Part shown: piece after piece, positions 34,663 through 42,762 of the stretch
How positions within the stretch are numbered: the first letter of the stretch is position 1
Layout of the letters: each line of letters opens with the position of its first letter
Notes under the pieces: generated by a model
Seen by the model: only the letters and a program-made list of their open reading frames with translations
Told to the model about the DNA's origin: nothing
Databases searched by the model: none
Position numbers and translations under genes: made by a program
NCBI RefSeq assembly: GCF_900112845.1
Contig: NZ_FONG01000011.1
Coordinates: 62,001 to 126,000 of the forward strand
From: Actinacidiphila alni
GTDB taxonomy: Bacteria > Actinomycetota > Actinomycetes > Streptomycetales > Streptomycetaceae
Reading direction: 5' to 3'
DNA: 64,000 nucleotides

Positions 34663-36282
34663 CTAGCCCTTGGTCGCGGGTCGCAGCGACAGGAACAGCT
34701 TCTCGGCGTACACACCGCTCACCGCACCGGGGTCGGGCGTGGTGTACGGGTTCTTCTCGGTGGGCCAGCCGGTGTACCGCGTCGTGGAGTACATATACGG
34801 CGTGCCCTTGACGACGACCGGGATGGTCGGCACCTGGTCGGTCATGATCTTCTCCAGGCCCTTGGTGGCCTCGGTCTGGCCGGCCGGGTCCGCCTTGGCG
34901 AGCTTGTCCAGCGCGGCCTTGGTGGCGGGGTCGTCCCAGCCGATGATGCTCTGCGTGCTGTCCGGCGAGAGCATGCTCCAGTAGAAGTTGTAGAGGTTGG
35001 AGCCGAAGACGTAGGCGTCGCCGAAGACCGCGTCGAAATTGTGCTTGCCCTCGTCGGCGACGTACGCGCTGGGCGCCTCGCCCGGCACGGTCGCCTTGAT
35101 ACCGAGCTGCGACAGCTGTCCGGCCAGTTCCTGGGCGTAGGCCATGCCGTCGGCGAAGGTGCTGACGGTGAGGATCTCCAGGGAGAGCTGCTTGCCCTTG
35201 GCGTCGACCAGGCGTCCGCCCTTGAGCTGGTAGCCGGCCTGGGCCATCTCCTTGAGCGCGGCCTGCCGGTCCTGCGCGAGGGGTTCCTTGGCACCGTCGG
35301 GGATGACCTGGCCCCAGCTCTGCGCGGTCAGGCCGGTCGGGCCGACCGCCTGGTAGACGCCGGGGTTGTAGGCGTCGGCGACCTTCTCGCGGTCGAGCGC
35401 GAGCGCGATGCCCTTGCGCACGTGCACGTTGTCGAACGGCGCGCGCCGCAGATTGAGCAGCAGCGGCTTCATGCTCGCGCGGATCGGCCACAGGTGATTG
35501 TGGGCGGTGTCCTTGTCGAGGTACTGGGACTTGATGTTGGGGATGCCTGCGTAGGAGAGGTCCACCTCGTGCCGGACCATCTGCTGCGCGAGCAGATTGG
35601 TGCTGCTGGTGGTGACGTAGTTGATCTGCTTGACCGGGACGTCCTGCCGCCAGTAGTCCTTGCGGGCGGTGAAGCTCACCTGCTGGCCGGTGACGCGGCC
35701 CAGCGCGTACGGGCCGCTGCCGACCGGGCTGCGGTTGATGTACGTGTCGGGGTCCTGCTTCGCCCACAGCTTGCGCGGGACGATCGCGACCCGGCCGATC
35801 TGCTGGATCTGGGAGTAGGCGGGGCTGGCGAAGGTCAGGGTGACGCCGCCGCCCTCGGGGACGACCGTGGTCAGCGGCACGGCCAGCAGCTTGTGCTGCT
35901 TCATGTACTCGAAGGTGAACACCACGTCGTCCCGGCTTAGCGCGGTGCCGTCGGACCACTTCGCGCGGTTGTCGAGTTCCAGGTGCAGCGCCTTGCCGCC
36001 GGCGTCCCAGGTGTACTTGGTCGCCAGGCCCGGCATGAACTGGTTCTTGTCGGCGGTGTTGAAGTCGAAGAGCTGCTCGTAGATCAGGCCCACCGTGCCG
36101 CGCAGCGCGTTGGGTGAGAACGGGTTGAAGTTCGCCTGCAACGTGGGCTGGGAGTACGCGGCGACGGTGAGCACCGAGGAAGCGGAGCTCGCTTCCTCGC
36201 CGGATGTACAGGCCGCCGTACCCGCGCCCAGCACCGCCATGGCGGAGATGACCGACGCGACGGTTCGCGATCTGGCAGACAC
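34663..36282 (-). CDS. ABC transporter substrate-binding lipoprotein (SBP_bac_5 family)
   Basis: A 539-aa lipoprotein. The signal sequence ends in the lipobox LGAGTAAC (Cys about 25). The family-5 binding fold shows LIYEQLFDFNTADKNQFMPG, KWSDGTALSRDDVVFTFEYM and RSPVGSGPYAL. This family binds peptides, but also oligosaccharides in several bacteria. GTG 36282 follows GAGGAGG. It is the first gene of a five-gene importer operon, with a promoter containing a LacI-type operator, and is next to amino-sugar and uronate genes; an oligosaccharide ligand is inferred. Confidence 0.9.
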   Translation of the reverse strand: MSARSRTVASVISAMAVLGAGTAACTSGEEASSASSVLTVAAYSQPTLQANFNPFSPNALRGTVGLIYEQLFDFNTADKNQFMPGLATKYTWDAGGKALHLELDNRAKWSDGTALSRDDVVFTFEYMKQHKLLAVPLTTVVPEGGGVTLTFASPAYSQIQQIGRVAIVPRKLWAKQDPDTYINRSPVGSGPYALGRVTGQQVSFTARKDYWRQDVPVKQINYVTTSSTNLLAQQMVRHEVDLSYAGIPNIKSQYLDKDTAHNHLWPIRASMKPLLLNLRRAPFDNVHVRKGIALALDREKVADAYNPGVYQAVGPTGLTAQSWGQVIPDGAKEPLAQDRQAALKEMAQAGYQLKGGRLVDAKGKQLSLEILTVSTFADGMAYAQELAGQLSQLGIKATVPGEAPSAYVADEGKHNFDAVFGDAYVFGSNLYNFYWSMLSPDSTQSIIGWDDPATKAALDKLAKADPAGQTEATKGLEKIMTDQVPTIPVVVKGTPYMYSTTRYTGWPTEKNPYTTPDPGAVSGVYAEKLFLSLRPATKG

Positions 36283-36353
36283 CCCTGCCTCCTCTCGTCA
36301 TTCACCAGGCTGGATGTGCCCCGCGACAGGGGGTTCTCGGCGGGGTGCAACGC

Positions 36354-36382
36354 ATGCTGCCAACGATTGCTGCAACTGTCAA
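36354..36382 (-). promoter_or_regulatory. Promoter of the ABC importer operon with an embedded LacI operator
   Basis: On the minus strand, -35 TTGACA (36377-36382), a 17-base spacer and -10 CAGCAT (36354-36359) form a good promoter. The spacer holds the operator-like GCCAACGATTGC (36359-36370), one of five related sites in the cluster. A bound repressor here would block RNA polymerase directly. Confidence 0.7.
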
Positions 36383-36425
36383 TGCAATGTGCAGCAACGA
36401 TGGCCAGACCTGAGGCGGCGGCGCA

Positions 36426-36445
36426 GCAAACGATTGCGGTACACT
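36426..36445 (+). promoter_or_regulatory. LacI-type operator and -10 of the lacI-family gene
   Basis: GCAAACGATTGC (36426-36437), the best-conserved operator core, lies immediately 5' of a -10-like TACACT (36440-36445), about 45 bases before the regulator's start codon. No good -35 is visible. The arrangement suggests autoregulation. Confidence 0.65.
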
Positions 36446-36490
36446 CGCACCTTCAGGAAGAGGTAACAGCTCACCAGCGGAGGGGCCCCC

Positions 36491-37486
36491 ATGACCGTGA
36501 CCCTCGCGGACGTCGCGGACGCCTGCAATCTGTCGGCCTCGACGGTGTCGCGCGCACTGTCCGACCCCGGCAAGGTCAATGCCGCGACCCGCAGCCGGAT
36601 CGAGCGGGTGGCCCGCGAGATGGGCTATGTGCCGAACCGGGTGGCCCGGTCCCTGGTCTCCGGGCGCACCGACACCATCGGCCTGATCGTGCCCGACATC
36701 GCCAACCCGTTCTTCCCGCCGGTCATCAAGGCCGTCCAGGCACGCGCCCGGGACAAGGGGTACACGGTGCTGCTGGCCGACACCGACGAGCACGCCGCCG
36801 ACGAGCTGGACCGCGCGCGCAGCCTCGGCAAGCAGGCCGACGGGCTGATCCTCGCCTCGCCCCGCACCTCGATCGAGACGCTGCGCCGGCTCGGCGGGAA
36901 CGGCACGGTGGTCTTCGCCAACCGGGACGTCGAGGGCGCCCCCAGCGTCGTGATCGACGAGGCCGAGGGCATGTCGCAGGCCGTCGAACACCTGGTCAGG
37001 CTCGGCCACCGGCGGATCTGCTACCTGTCGGGCCCCAAGCGCTCGTGGTCGAACAAGCAGCGGCACGAGGCGGTCGTGGCGGCGAGCGCCGCCTTCGGCG
37101 CCGAGCTGCTGGAACTCGGCCCGTTCGAGCCGCAGATCCAGGCCGGGATGCGCGCCGCCGACGTCCTGCAGTCCGCGGGCGCGACCGCCGCGATCGCCTA
37201 CGACGACCTGATCGCGCTCGGTGTCATGGCCCGGCTCACCGAGCAGGGCATGCAGATCGGCCGCGAGGTGAGCGTCATCGGCATCGACGACAGCCCGATG
37301 TCGCAGGCCGCCTACCCGATGCTGACCTCGATCCACGTCCCCGGGGTGGAGCTGGGCACCACCGCGGTGGACCTGCTGCTCGCCCGCATCCAGGACGACG
37401 CGGACGCGCCCGAGACCGACGGCGGGGCGATCCGGCTGGAGACCCGGCTGGTCATCCGCGGCTCGACGGGCCTGCCCGTCACCTGA
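36491..37486 (+). CDS. LacI-family transcriptional regulator of the polysaccharide cluster
   Basis: A 331-aa repressor. The HTH (VTLADVADACNLSASTVSRA) and hinge helix (PNRVARSLVSGRT) are followed by a periplasmic-binding-protein-like sensor domain (TIGLIVPDIANPFFPPVIKA ... SVIGIDDSPMSQAAYPMLTS). ATG 36491 follows GGAGGGG. It is divergent from the ABC importer operon. Operator-like sites beside its own start and at 40.3 and 43.6 kb suggest it controls the whole 30.6-44.9 kb set. Its effector is probably a sugar released from the polymer; identity unknown. Confidence 0.92.
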   Translation: MTVTLADVADACNLSASTVSRALSDPGKVNAATRSRIERVAREMGYVPNRVARSLVSGRTDTIGLIVPDIANPFFPPVIKAVQARARDKGYTVLLADTDEHAADELDRARSLGKQADGLILASPRTSIETLRRLGGNGTVVFANRDVEGAPSVVIDEAEGMSQAVEHLVRLGHRRICYLSGPKRSWSNKQRHEAVVAASAAFGAELLELGPFEPQIQAGMRAADVLQSAGATAAIAYDDLIALGVMARLTEQGMQIGREVSVIGIDDSPMSQAAYPMLTSIHVPGVELGTTAVDLLLARIQDDADAPETDGGAIRLETRLVIRGSTGLPVT

Positions 37487-37505
37487 CGCGGCACGCTCGT
37501 ACGCA

Positions 37506-37549
37506 CTCGCCCGCGGCCACGCACCGAGCGGTACGTGGACGCGGGCGAG
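37506..37549. terminator. Convergent terminator between lacI and the secreted hydrolase gene
   Basis: A 16-base arm CTCGCCCGCGGCCACG (37506-37521) pairs with 37534-37549 with one mismatch; the loop is 12 bases. It lies between genes ending at 37486 (plus) and 37584 (minus). Confidence 0.7.
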
Positions 37550-37583
37550 CTGCTGTCAGAGGTGCCGCCTCAACGGATCGGCG

Positions 37584-38879
37584 TCAGTGAGTGGGTGTCA
37601 GCACCAGACCGGTGTTCGGCGGCACCGTCGTCCGGCCCGAGTACGTCACGCCGTGCAGGTCCGTCCAGGTGCCCGGCAGGATCAGCTGCCGCGACGCGGT
37701 GCTCGACGGGTTCACCACCGTCATGCCGTGCTGGTAGGAGCGCAGCCACAGGCCCGTGCCGTGCCCGATCGGCCCGGTGACCGGCCTGCCGAGGTCGACG
37801 TCCAGCTCGGGGATGTCGTTGTACTGGGCGTAGTCCTTGAGCCCGGTCATCACCATCATCGTCGGCCGCTCGCGGTAGAGCAGGTAGTTCGCCACCACCC
37901 ACTGCCGCTGCTCGGGCGACGCCTGGTCCCAGGTGTCGGTGGGCAGCTTGTTGTCGATCACCATCGGCTTGCAGCGGAACTCGCGGATCAGGTCGTACAT
38001 CATGGACCACTCGTCGTCGGTGACGTTCTCCGGACGGTGGACGGTGAAGCCCTGTTCGTTGAGCCAGATGTCGGACGTGGCGATCGCCTTGCGCGTCGCG
38101 TTCAGCCACGCCTCGGTCTTGTCCTGGCTGAAGTCGTGCAGGCTGGCGTTGAAGGTGATGTTGAAGGCGCCCGCGGCGCCGCGCGCGTGCAGCCCGCCTG
38201 ACAGGTAGGACAGCCAGTCGTTGACGTAGTCGAAGAACGTCGCGTCGTCCGGGTCGTCGCTGAACTGCTGCACCCAGTTGCCGTCGGCGTCGTAGTGCCC
38301 GCTCATCTTGAAGTCGTTGCGCAGGCCGATGTTGTCCACCGCGATCACCTTGTACCCGGCGGCGATCGCGGGCTCGATGATGGTGGTGAAGTACCACTGC
38401 CGCACTTCGGGGTTGGCGACGTCCAGCGGGGTGTACACCTGGTTGCCGAACTCCCAGGCGGGGGTGGTGCGGTCGGCGGTGTACTCGATCCACGTCGGGT
38501 GGTTCGTGCGGAACCAGTCGTAGGTGTACGTGCGCAGCGGCGCGTTGCGGAACGCGGTCATGTAGTAGCTGCCGACCACGCCCTGCGGCTGCTGCGGGCT
38601 GAGCGATCCCCAGACGTAGTACACATGCCCGGCGTACACCGAGGGGTCGGTGACACCGCGGTCGAAGATCTGGGCCTGCGACACCCCGTGGTCGGGCGTC
38701 TGCGGGAGGGTCAGGCCACTGTTCGACGGCGGACAGGCGGCCGACGTCGTCCGCGCGACGGACGACGCGGCGGTGGACGCGGCGGCGGCCGGGGCGGCCG
38801 ACGCGGTCTGGGACACGCCCGCGCCCGCCGCCGTGACAAGACCGGCGATGACGGTCGCGAGTACGCGTATGCGTTTCAC
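37584..38879 (-). CDS. Secreted TIM-barrel putative glycoside hydrolase, Sec-type paralogue
   Basis: A 431-aa protein with a Sec signal (RIRVLATVIAGLVTAAGAG...ASA). It has a putative glycosidase architecture resembling the 'hypothetical glycosyl hydrolase' (GHL15-like) families. Strand-end acidic residues are in YKVIAVDNIGL and SDIWLNEQGFTVHRPENVTD. NHPTWIEYTADRTTPAWEFG and LDVANPEVRQWYF are shared with the adjacent paralogue. A C-terminal beta domain follows (VVNPSSTASRQLILPGTWTD). The exact CAZy family is not assigned with confidence. It follows the paralogue gene by 66 bases and is probably co-transcribed. Polymer cleavage outside the cell is inferred from secretion and context. Confidence 0.72.
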   Translation of the reverse strand: MKRIRVLATVIAGLVTAAGAGVSQTASAAPAAAASTAASSVARTTSAACPPSNSGLTLPQTPDHGVSQAQIFDRGVTDPSVYAGHVYYVWGSLSPQQPQGVVGSYYMTAFRNAPLRTYTYDWFRTNHPTWIEYTADRTTPAWEFGNQVYTPLDVANPEVRQWYFTTIIEPAIAAGYKVIAVDNIGLRNDFKMSGHYDADGNWVQQFSDDPDDATFFDYVNDWLSYLSGGLHARGAAGAFNITFNASLHDFSQDKTEAWLNATRKAIATSDIWLNEQGFTVHRPENVTDDEWSMMYDLIREFRCKPMVIDNKLPTDTWDQASPEQRQWVVANYLLYRERPTMMVMTGLKDYAQYNDIPELDVDLGRPVTGPIGHGTGLWLRSYQHGMTVVNPSSTASRQLILPGTWTDLHGVTYSGRTTVPPNTGLVLTPTH

Positions 38880-38945
38880 TCTTGCTCCTTTTCGGGTGGT
38901 GCGCCGTGTGGTGGTGCGTTCTTCGGGGGGCCGGGTGGCCGGGGG

Positions 38946-40199
38946 TCAGGCGGTCGGGCCGGCCAGGACGGTGCCGGAGTTGGGCGGCAGCGCGATCTGC
39001 CCGGTGTGGGCGGTGCCGCGCAGGTCGGTCCAGGTGCCGGCCGGCAGCGCGGTGGTGGTCGTCTGCGTGGACGAGGGGTTCACCAGCGCGAGGCCGCCGG
39101 TGTAGGCGCGCGCCCGGGCGCCGCCGGTGTCGGTGTACGGCGCGGCGGACGGCGCCCCGATGTCGGTGTGCAGCTCCGGCCGGTCGAGGAAGACGTGATA
39201 CTGCTGGTCCCCGCAGAGCGCGAGCATGCTCCGCTGCTCGCGGCAGAGCAGGTAGTTGGCGATCACCCAGTCGATCTGGGCGGTGCTCGCGTCGGCCAGG
39301 TCGTCGGTCGCGGTCTGGTTGATGGACACGTACGGGGTGGTCGGCGCGATCTGCCGGACGAGGTCGAATCTGTCCTGCCACGCCTGGTCGTTGTAGTTCG
39401 CCACCCGGTGCGCGGTGAAGCCCTGCTCGTCGACGTAGACATCGACCAGGCCGATCGCCGCGAGCATGTCGGCGGGCTTGACCGACGCGTTCCAGGTGAT
39501 GTTGGCGGCGATGCCGGCGCCCGCCGCGTGCAGCCGGCCGGCCAGGTAGTCCAGCCAGTCCAGGACCGCGGCGGCCCAGTCGTCGTCCACCCGCTCCCCG
39601 CTGAACTGCTGGACCCAGGTGCCGGCGGAGTCGAAGTGCCCGCAGTTGCCGTAGCCGTTGAAGGTGACGACATTGTCGAAGCCGACGAAGGGATAGCCGG
39701 CGTCGAGCAGCGGCTGGACGTAGGTGTCGTAGTAGTAGGTGCGGACGGCCGGATTGGTGAAGTCGATCGGCAGGTAGACGGTGTTGCCGAATTCGTAGGC
39801 CGGGGTGGTCCGGTCGGAGGTGTAGACCAGCCAGTCGGGGTGGTTGGCCTGGAACCAGGCCAGGTCGTGGGTGCGGTCGTAGTCGCGGAAGGCCGGCAGA
39901 TAGCCGCACGGGACGGCGCCGGCCGGCTGGGCGAGGCTGCTCGCGCCCCAGACGAAGTAGGTGAGCCCCGCGTAGACGGAGCGGTCCGGAATCTGGTTGT
40001 CGAAGATCTGCGCCCGGGCGATCCCGGAGTCCGGCGGGTCCGGGAGCACCGGTCCCGCGGTCACCGCCGCCGGCGTCGCCGCGGCAGCGCCGGGCAGGTC
40101 GGCGGTGGTCGCGAGGGCGGCCGCCACGAGCGTCGAGCCGGCCAGGAACACCCTGCGGGTGACGCCCCGTCCGGGTCCGGCACTGCGTTCATCACTCAT
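38946..40199 (-). CDS. Secreted TIM-barrel putative glycoside hydrolase, Tat-type paralogue
   Basis: A 417-aa protein. The N-terminus has a twin-arginine signal (TRRVFLAGSTLVAAALA). The body parallels the neighbouring Sec-exported paralogue: NHPDWLVYTSDRTTPAYEFG, IDFTNPAVRTYYYDTY, YPFVGFDNVVTFNGYGN, ITWNASVKPADMLAA and VDVYVDEQGFTAHRVANYND, with the same C-terminal LVNPSSTQTTTTALPAGTWT. The Asp of the FDN motif and the Glu of DEQGFT, conserved in both, are candidate catalytic residues. ATG 40199 gives the proper Tat start; longer frames are shadows. It is first gene of the pair under the operator-containing promoter at 40299-40328. Confidence 0.72.
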   Translation of the reverse strand: MSDERSAGPGRGVTRRVFLAGSTLVAAALATTADLPGAAAATPAAVTAGPVLPDPPDSGIARAQIFDNQIPDRSVYAGLTYFVWGASSLAQPAGAVPCGYLPAFRDYDRTHDLAWFQANHPDWLVYTSDRTTPAYEFGNTVYLPIDFTNPAVRTYYYDTYVQPLLDAGYPFVGFDNVVTFNGYGNCGHFDSAGTWVQQFSGERVDDDWAAAVLDWLDYLAGRLHAAGAGIAANITWNASVKPADMLAAIGLVDVYVDEQGFTAHRVANYNDQAWQDRFDLVRQIAPTTPYVSINQTATDDLADASTAQIDWVIANYLLCREQRSMLALCGDQQYHVFLDRPELHTDIGAPSAAPYTDTGGARARAYTGGLALVNPSSTQTTTTALPAGTWTDLRGTAHTGQIALPPNSGTVLAGPTA

Positions 40200-40298
40200 C
40201 CTGTGCCCCTTCGGGAAGTTCTGCACACGCTTGCCGAGTTGCCTTGAGCTGTTACGCGATATCGGCCGGCAGCGATGCTGCCGTGCTGATGCGACCGC

Positions 40299-40348
40299 AA
40301 GGTAAAACACTGCAAACGATTGTTGCAATAGGCGCACGAAGCTAAGCT
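40299..40348. promoter_or_regulatory. Divergent promoters sharing one LacI-type operator
   Basis: The operator TGCAAACGATTG (40311-40322, extended to TTGCAA at 40328) lies in two overlapping promoters. On the minus strand, -35 TTGCAA (40323-40328) and -10 TACCTT (40299-40304) are 18 bases apart and serve the hydrolase pair. On the plus strand, -35 TTGTTG (40320-40325) and -10 TAAGCT (40343-40348) are 17 bases apart and serve the SGNH gene. The latter would start transcription at or next to the GTG at 40356, giving a leaderless mRNA. Confidence 0.7.
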
Positions 40349-40355
40349 GCTCGGC

Positions 40356-41195
40356 GTGACGGCACACGAGACTTCCCCTCCCCGCCCATCCGACGGCAGT
40401 ACGGCGGCCCCGGCCGCCGCGCTGTCCGGCCTCCTCGCCGCGGACCGGCCACTCACCTGGGTGATCGCCGGCGACAGTGTCGCGCAGGGCGCGCGCTGGA
40501 CCGCGGGTGAACGCGACTACGCCCAGCACCTGGAGGAACGCGTCCGCTACGAACTCGCCCGGTACGCCGACGCGTTCACCCGCACCGCGGTCAGCGGCTG
40601 GCGCACCGGCGACGTCGCCGGCACCCTCGACCGGGTCACCCGGCCCGAGCCCGACATCGTCTCGCTGGGCATCGGGCTCAACGACACCAAGCTCGGCCCC
40701 GCGCATCTCGCGGACTTCGACCGGGGCCTGCGGGATGTCGTCGCACGGCTGCGGTCGGCCGGCGCGCTGGTCCTGCTCCATCTGCCCAATCCCGTACGCC
40801 CGCAGGCGCCGCCGGAGCTGATCGGGCCGCTGCCGGAGTACGTGGCGGCCATGCGCGCGGTGGGCCGGGACACCGGTTGTGTGGTGGTGGACCACTACAC
40901 GCCGTGGACCGGCGCCGGTGACGGCTGGGCGCCCGCCGCCTGGATGGGCGACCCGATCCACCCCAACGGCCGGGGCCACAAGGTGATGGCGGGCACGCTG
41001 CTGCGGACCCTGGGCCTGTGGGACGACGCGAGCGAGTGCTGCGCGCTCACCGTCGCGGCCGGGCTGCCCGACGGTCCGGGCGGTCCCGACAGCCCCGGCG
41101 GATCCGATGGTCCCGGCGATGCCGGCGGGTCCGATGGTCCCGGCGATTCCGGCGGCCCGTCCGCCGCGGAGGGCTCCGGCGCCCCCACGGCCTGA
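40356..41195 (+). CDS. SGNH/GDSL-type hydrolase (probable carbohydrate esterase)
   Basis: A 279-aa protein without a signal peptide. The catalytic blocks of the SGNH superfamily are clear: block I VIAGDSVAQG (Ser), block III GIGLND (Asn) and block V DPIHPNGRGHKVMA (Asp and His). The last 45 residues are a repetitive Gly/Pro/Ser/Asp tail (PDGPGGPDSPGGSDGPGDAG...), coded by imperfect DNA repeats near 41086-41160. It could remove acetyl or other acyl groups from imported oligosaccharides. GTG 40356 has no Shine-Dalgarno and is probably leaderless. It is followed by an oxidoreductase gene on the same strand. Confidence 0.83.
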   Translation: MTAHETSPPRPSDGSTAAPAAALSGLLAADRPLTWVIAGDSVAQGARWTAGERDYAQHLEERVRYELARYADAFTRTAVSGWRTGDVAGTLDRVTRPEPDIVSLGIGLNDTKLGPAHLADFDRGLRDVVARLRSAGALVLLHLPNPVRPQAPPELIGPLPEYVAAMRAVGRDTGCVVVDHYTPWTGAGDGWAPAAWMGDPIHPNGRGHKVMAGTLLRTLGLWDDASECCALTVAAGLPDGPGGPDSPGGSDGPGDAGGSDGPGDSGGPSAAEGSGAPTA

Positions 41196-41245
41196 GCGGC
41201 CGATCCGTGCACGAGAAGGTCCGGCAGGACCGGAAAGGAACTCCC

Positions 41246-42601
41246 ATGTCCACAAAGCGCTATGCGGTATGCGGTCTGTCTAACCGCGGCCTGGCGGCGT
41301 TCGTCCATCCGCTGATGGGGCTGACCGGCGGGCGCGCGGACGGCGTCCTCGGCTACGGCGGTGTCAGCGACGACCTGTCCGGCTCCGCGCAGGTGGTGGC
41401 GCTGGTCGACAGCGACCCGCGGCGGCTCGACGGGTTCAACGCCCAACTGCGGGCCGCCGGGGCGGCCGAACTGCCCCGCTACTCCCCCGACGCCTTCGAC
41501 CGGATGATCGACGAGGCGGCGCCCGACGCCGTCATCGTCACCTCGCCCGACAGCACGCACGAGGCGTACATCGTCGCCGCCCTCGCCCGCGGCGTCGAGG
41601 TCATCACCGAGAAGCCGATGGTGAGTTCGGCGGCGGCGGCCCGGTCGGTGCTCGCCGCGGAACGCGACAGCGCCGCCGGGGTACGGGTCACGCACAATCT
41701 GCGGTACGCCCGTACGCACCGCGAGATCAAGCGGATGATCCTCGGCGGCGCGATCGGCGCCGTGACCCGGGTGACGCTGGACTACCACGTGGACGTCCGC
41801 CACGGCGCGAGCTACTTCACCCGCTGGAACCGGCAGCGCGCCCACGGCGGCCTGGCCGTGCACAAGTGCTGCCACCACTTCGACCTGGTGACCTGGCTGG
41901 TGGGCCAGGAGCCCGTGGAGATCTTCGGCTACGGCGCGCTGAACTACTACGGGCCGCGCAGCCCGCACCGCCCGCGCGTACCGGCGGGACCCGACGGCGG
42001 GGGCGGCGCGGACGCGTCGGCCGGGCCGCCGACGGCCGATCCGTATCTGCCCGGGCTGCGTGCGACCGGTGTCGTCGCCGACGGTGCCGGCGGGCAGGCG
42101 CGCACCGGCCTGTTCGGCCTGCCGTACGCCGAGCAGTATCCGGCCGACCGCCCGATGTACATCTACGACGACGCGATCGACATCGAGGACACCTACAGCG
42201 CGGTGGTGGCGTACGCGGGCGGCGCGAGTCTCGGGTATTCGATCGACTTCTCCAGCACGTGGGAGGGGTACCGGCTCGGGATCAGCGGCACGCACGGCTC
42301 GATCGAGATGCTGCACGGCCGCGGGCTCGACGGCGAGCCGCTGCCCGGCAGCGACACGATCGCGCTGGCACCGCTGTTCGGGGAACGGTCGACCGTGCAC
42401 GTGGACGCGCCGAGCGGTGAGCACGCCGGGGCCGACCCGGAGATGCGCCGCGATCTGTTCGTCGGACAGAGCGCGGAATCACGGGAGTTGGGGCTTGCCG
42501 CGAGCAGCCTGGAAGGCGCCTGGGCGGTGGCGCTCGGCGAGGGGCTGTGGCGCTCGTGCGTGGAGCACCGGCCGTTCACGGTCGCGGAACTGCTCGGCTG
42601 A
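41246..42601 (+). CDS. Gfo/Idh/MocA-family oxidoreductase
   Basis: A 451-aa NAD(P)-dependent sugar oxidoreductase. The Rossmann domain shows AVCGLSNRGL, VVALVDSDPRR and the hallmark VITEKPMVSS. The substrate domain has LDYHVDVRHGASYFTRWNRQ and LAVHKCCHHFDLVTWLVGQE, and an extra Gly/Ala/Pro insert near residues 245-275. ATG 41246 follows GGAAAGGAA. Some members cleave glycosides by an oxidation-elimination mechanism; whether this one does is unknown. The SGNH gene upstream is probably in the same transcript. Confidence 0.87.
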   Translation: MSTKRYAVCGLSNRGLAAFVHPLMGLTGGRADGVLGYGGVSDDLSGSAQVVALVDSDPRRLDGFNAQLRAAGAAELPRYSPDAFDRMIDEAAPDAVIVTSPDSTHEAYIVAALARGVEVITEKPMVSSAAAARSVLAAERDSAAGVRVTHNLRYARTHREIKRMILGGAIGAVTRVTLDYHVDVRHGASYFTRWNRQRAHGGLAVHKCCHHFDLVTWLVGQEPVEIFGYGALNYYGPRSPHRPRVPAGPDGGGGADASAGPPTADPYLPGLRATGVVADGAGGQARTGLFGLPYAEQYPADRPMYIYDDAIDIEDTYSAVVAYAGGASLGYSIDFSSTWEGYRLGISGTHGSIEMLHGRGLDGEPLPGSDTIALAPLFGERSTVHVDAPSGEHAGADPEMRRDLFVGQSAESRELGLAASSLEGAWAVALGEGLWRSCVEHRPFTVAELLG

Positions 42602-42624
42602 GCCAGGTCCCCCGGCGCACCGCT

Positions 42625-42660
42625 CGGCGCGCCGACGAGCTGCCTCTCGTCGGCGCGCCG
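42625..42660. terminator. Convergent terminator
   Basis: Perfect 15-bp stem CGGCGCGCCGACGAG (42625-42639) with 42646-42660 and a 6-base loop, between the oxidoreductase gene (plus) and nagB (minus). Confidence 0.8.
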
Positions 42661-42762
42661 TTTCCGTGGCCCGCGCGGTCGCCCGGCGCGAGCCGTGGCC
42701 CGTACGGACGGTGCGCCGTCAGCGCGTCGGCCCGCCCGGGGCGCTCGCGGGCTAGCCGCGGG

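Noticed and set aside
33581-36301. 906-residue frame appearing to fuse the ABC permease to upstream sequence
   Set aside because: The upstream part is an out-of-frame reading of the substrate-binding protein gene; the permease starts near 34651.
38946-41255. 769-residue frame extending the Tat hydrolase upstream
   Set aside because: The extra part is antisense to the SGNH hydrolase gene; the twin-arginine signal begins at 40199.
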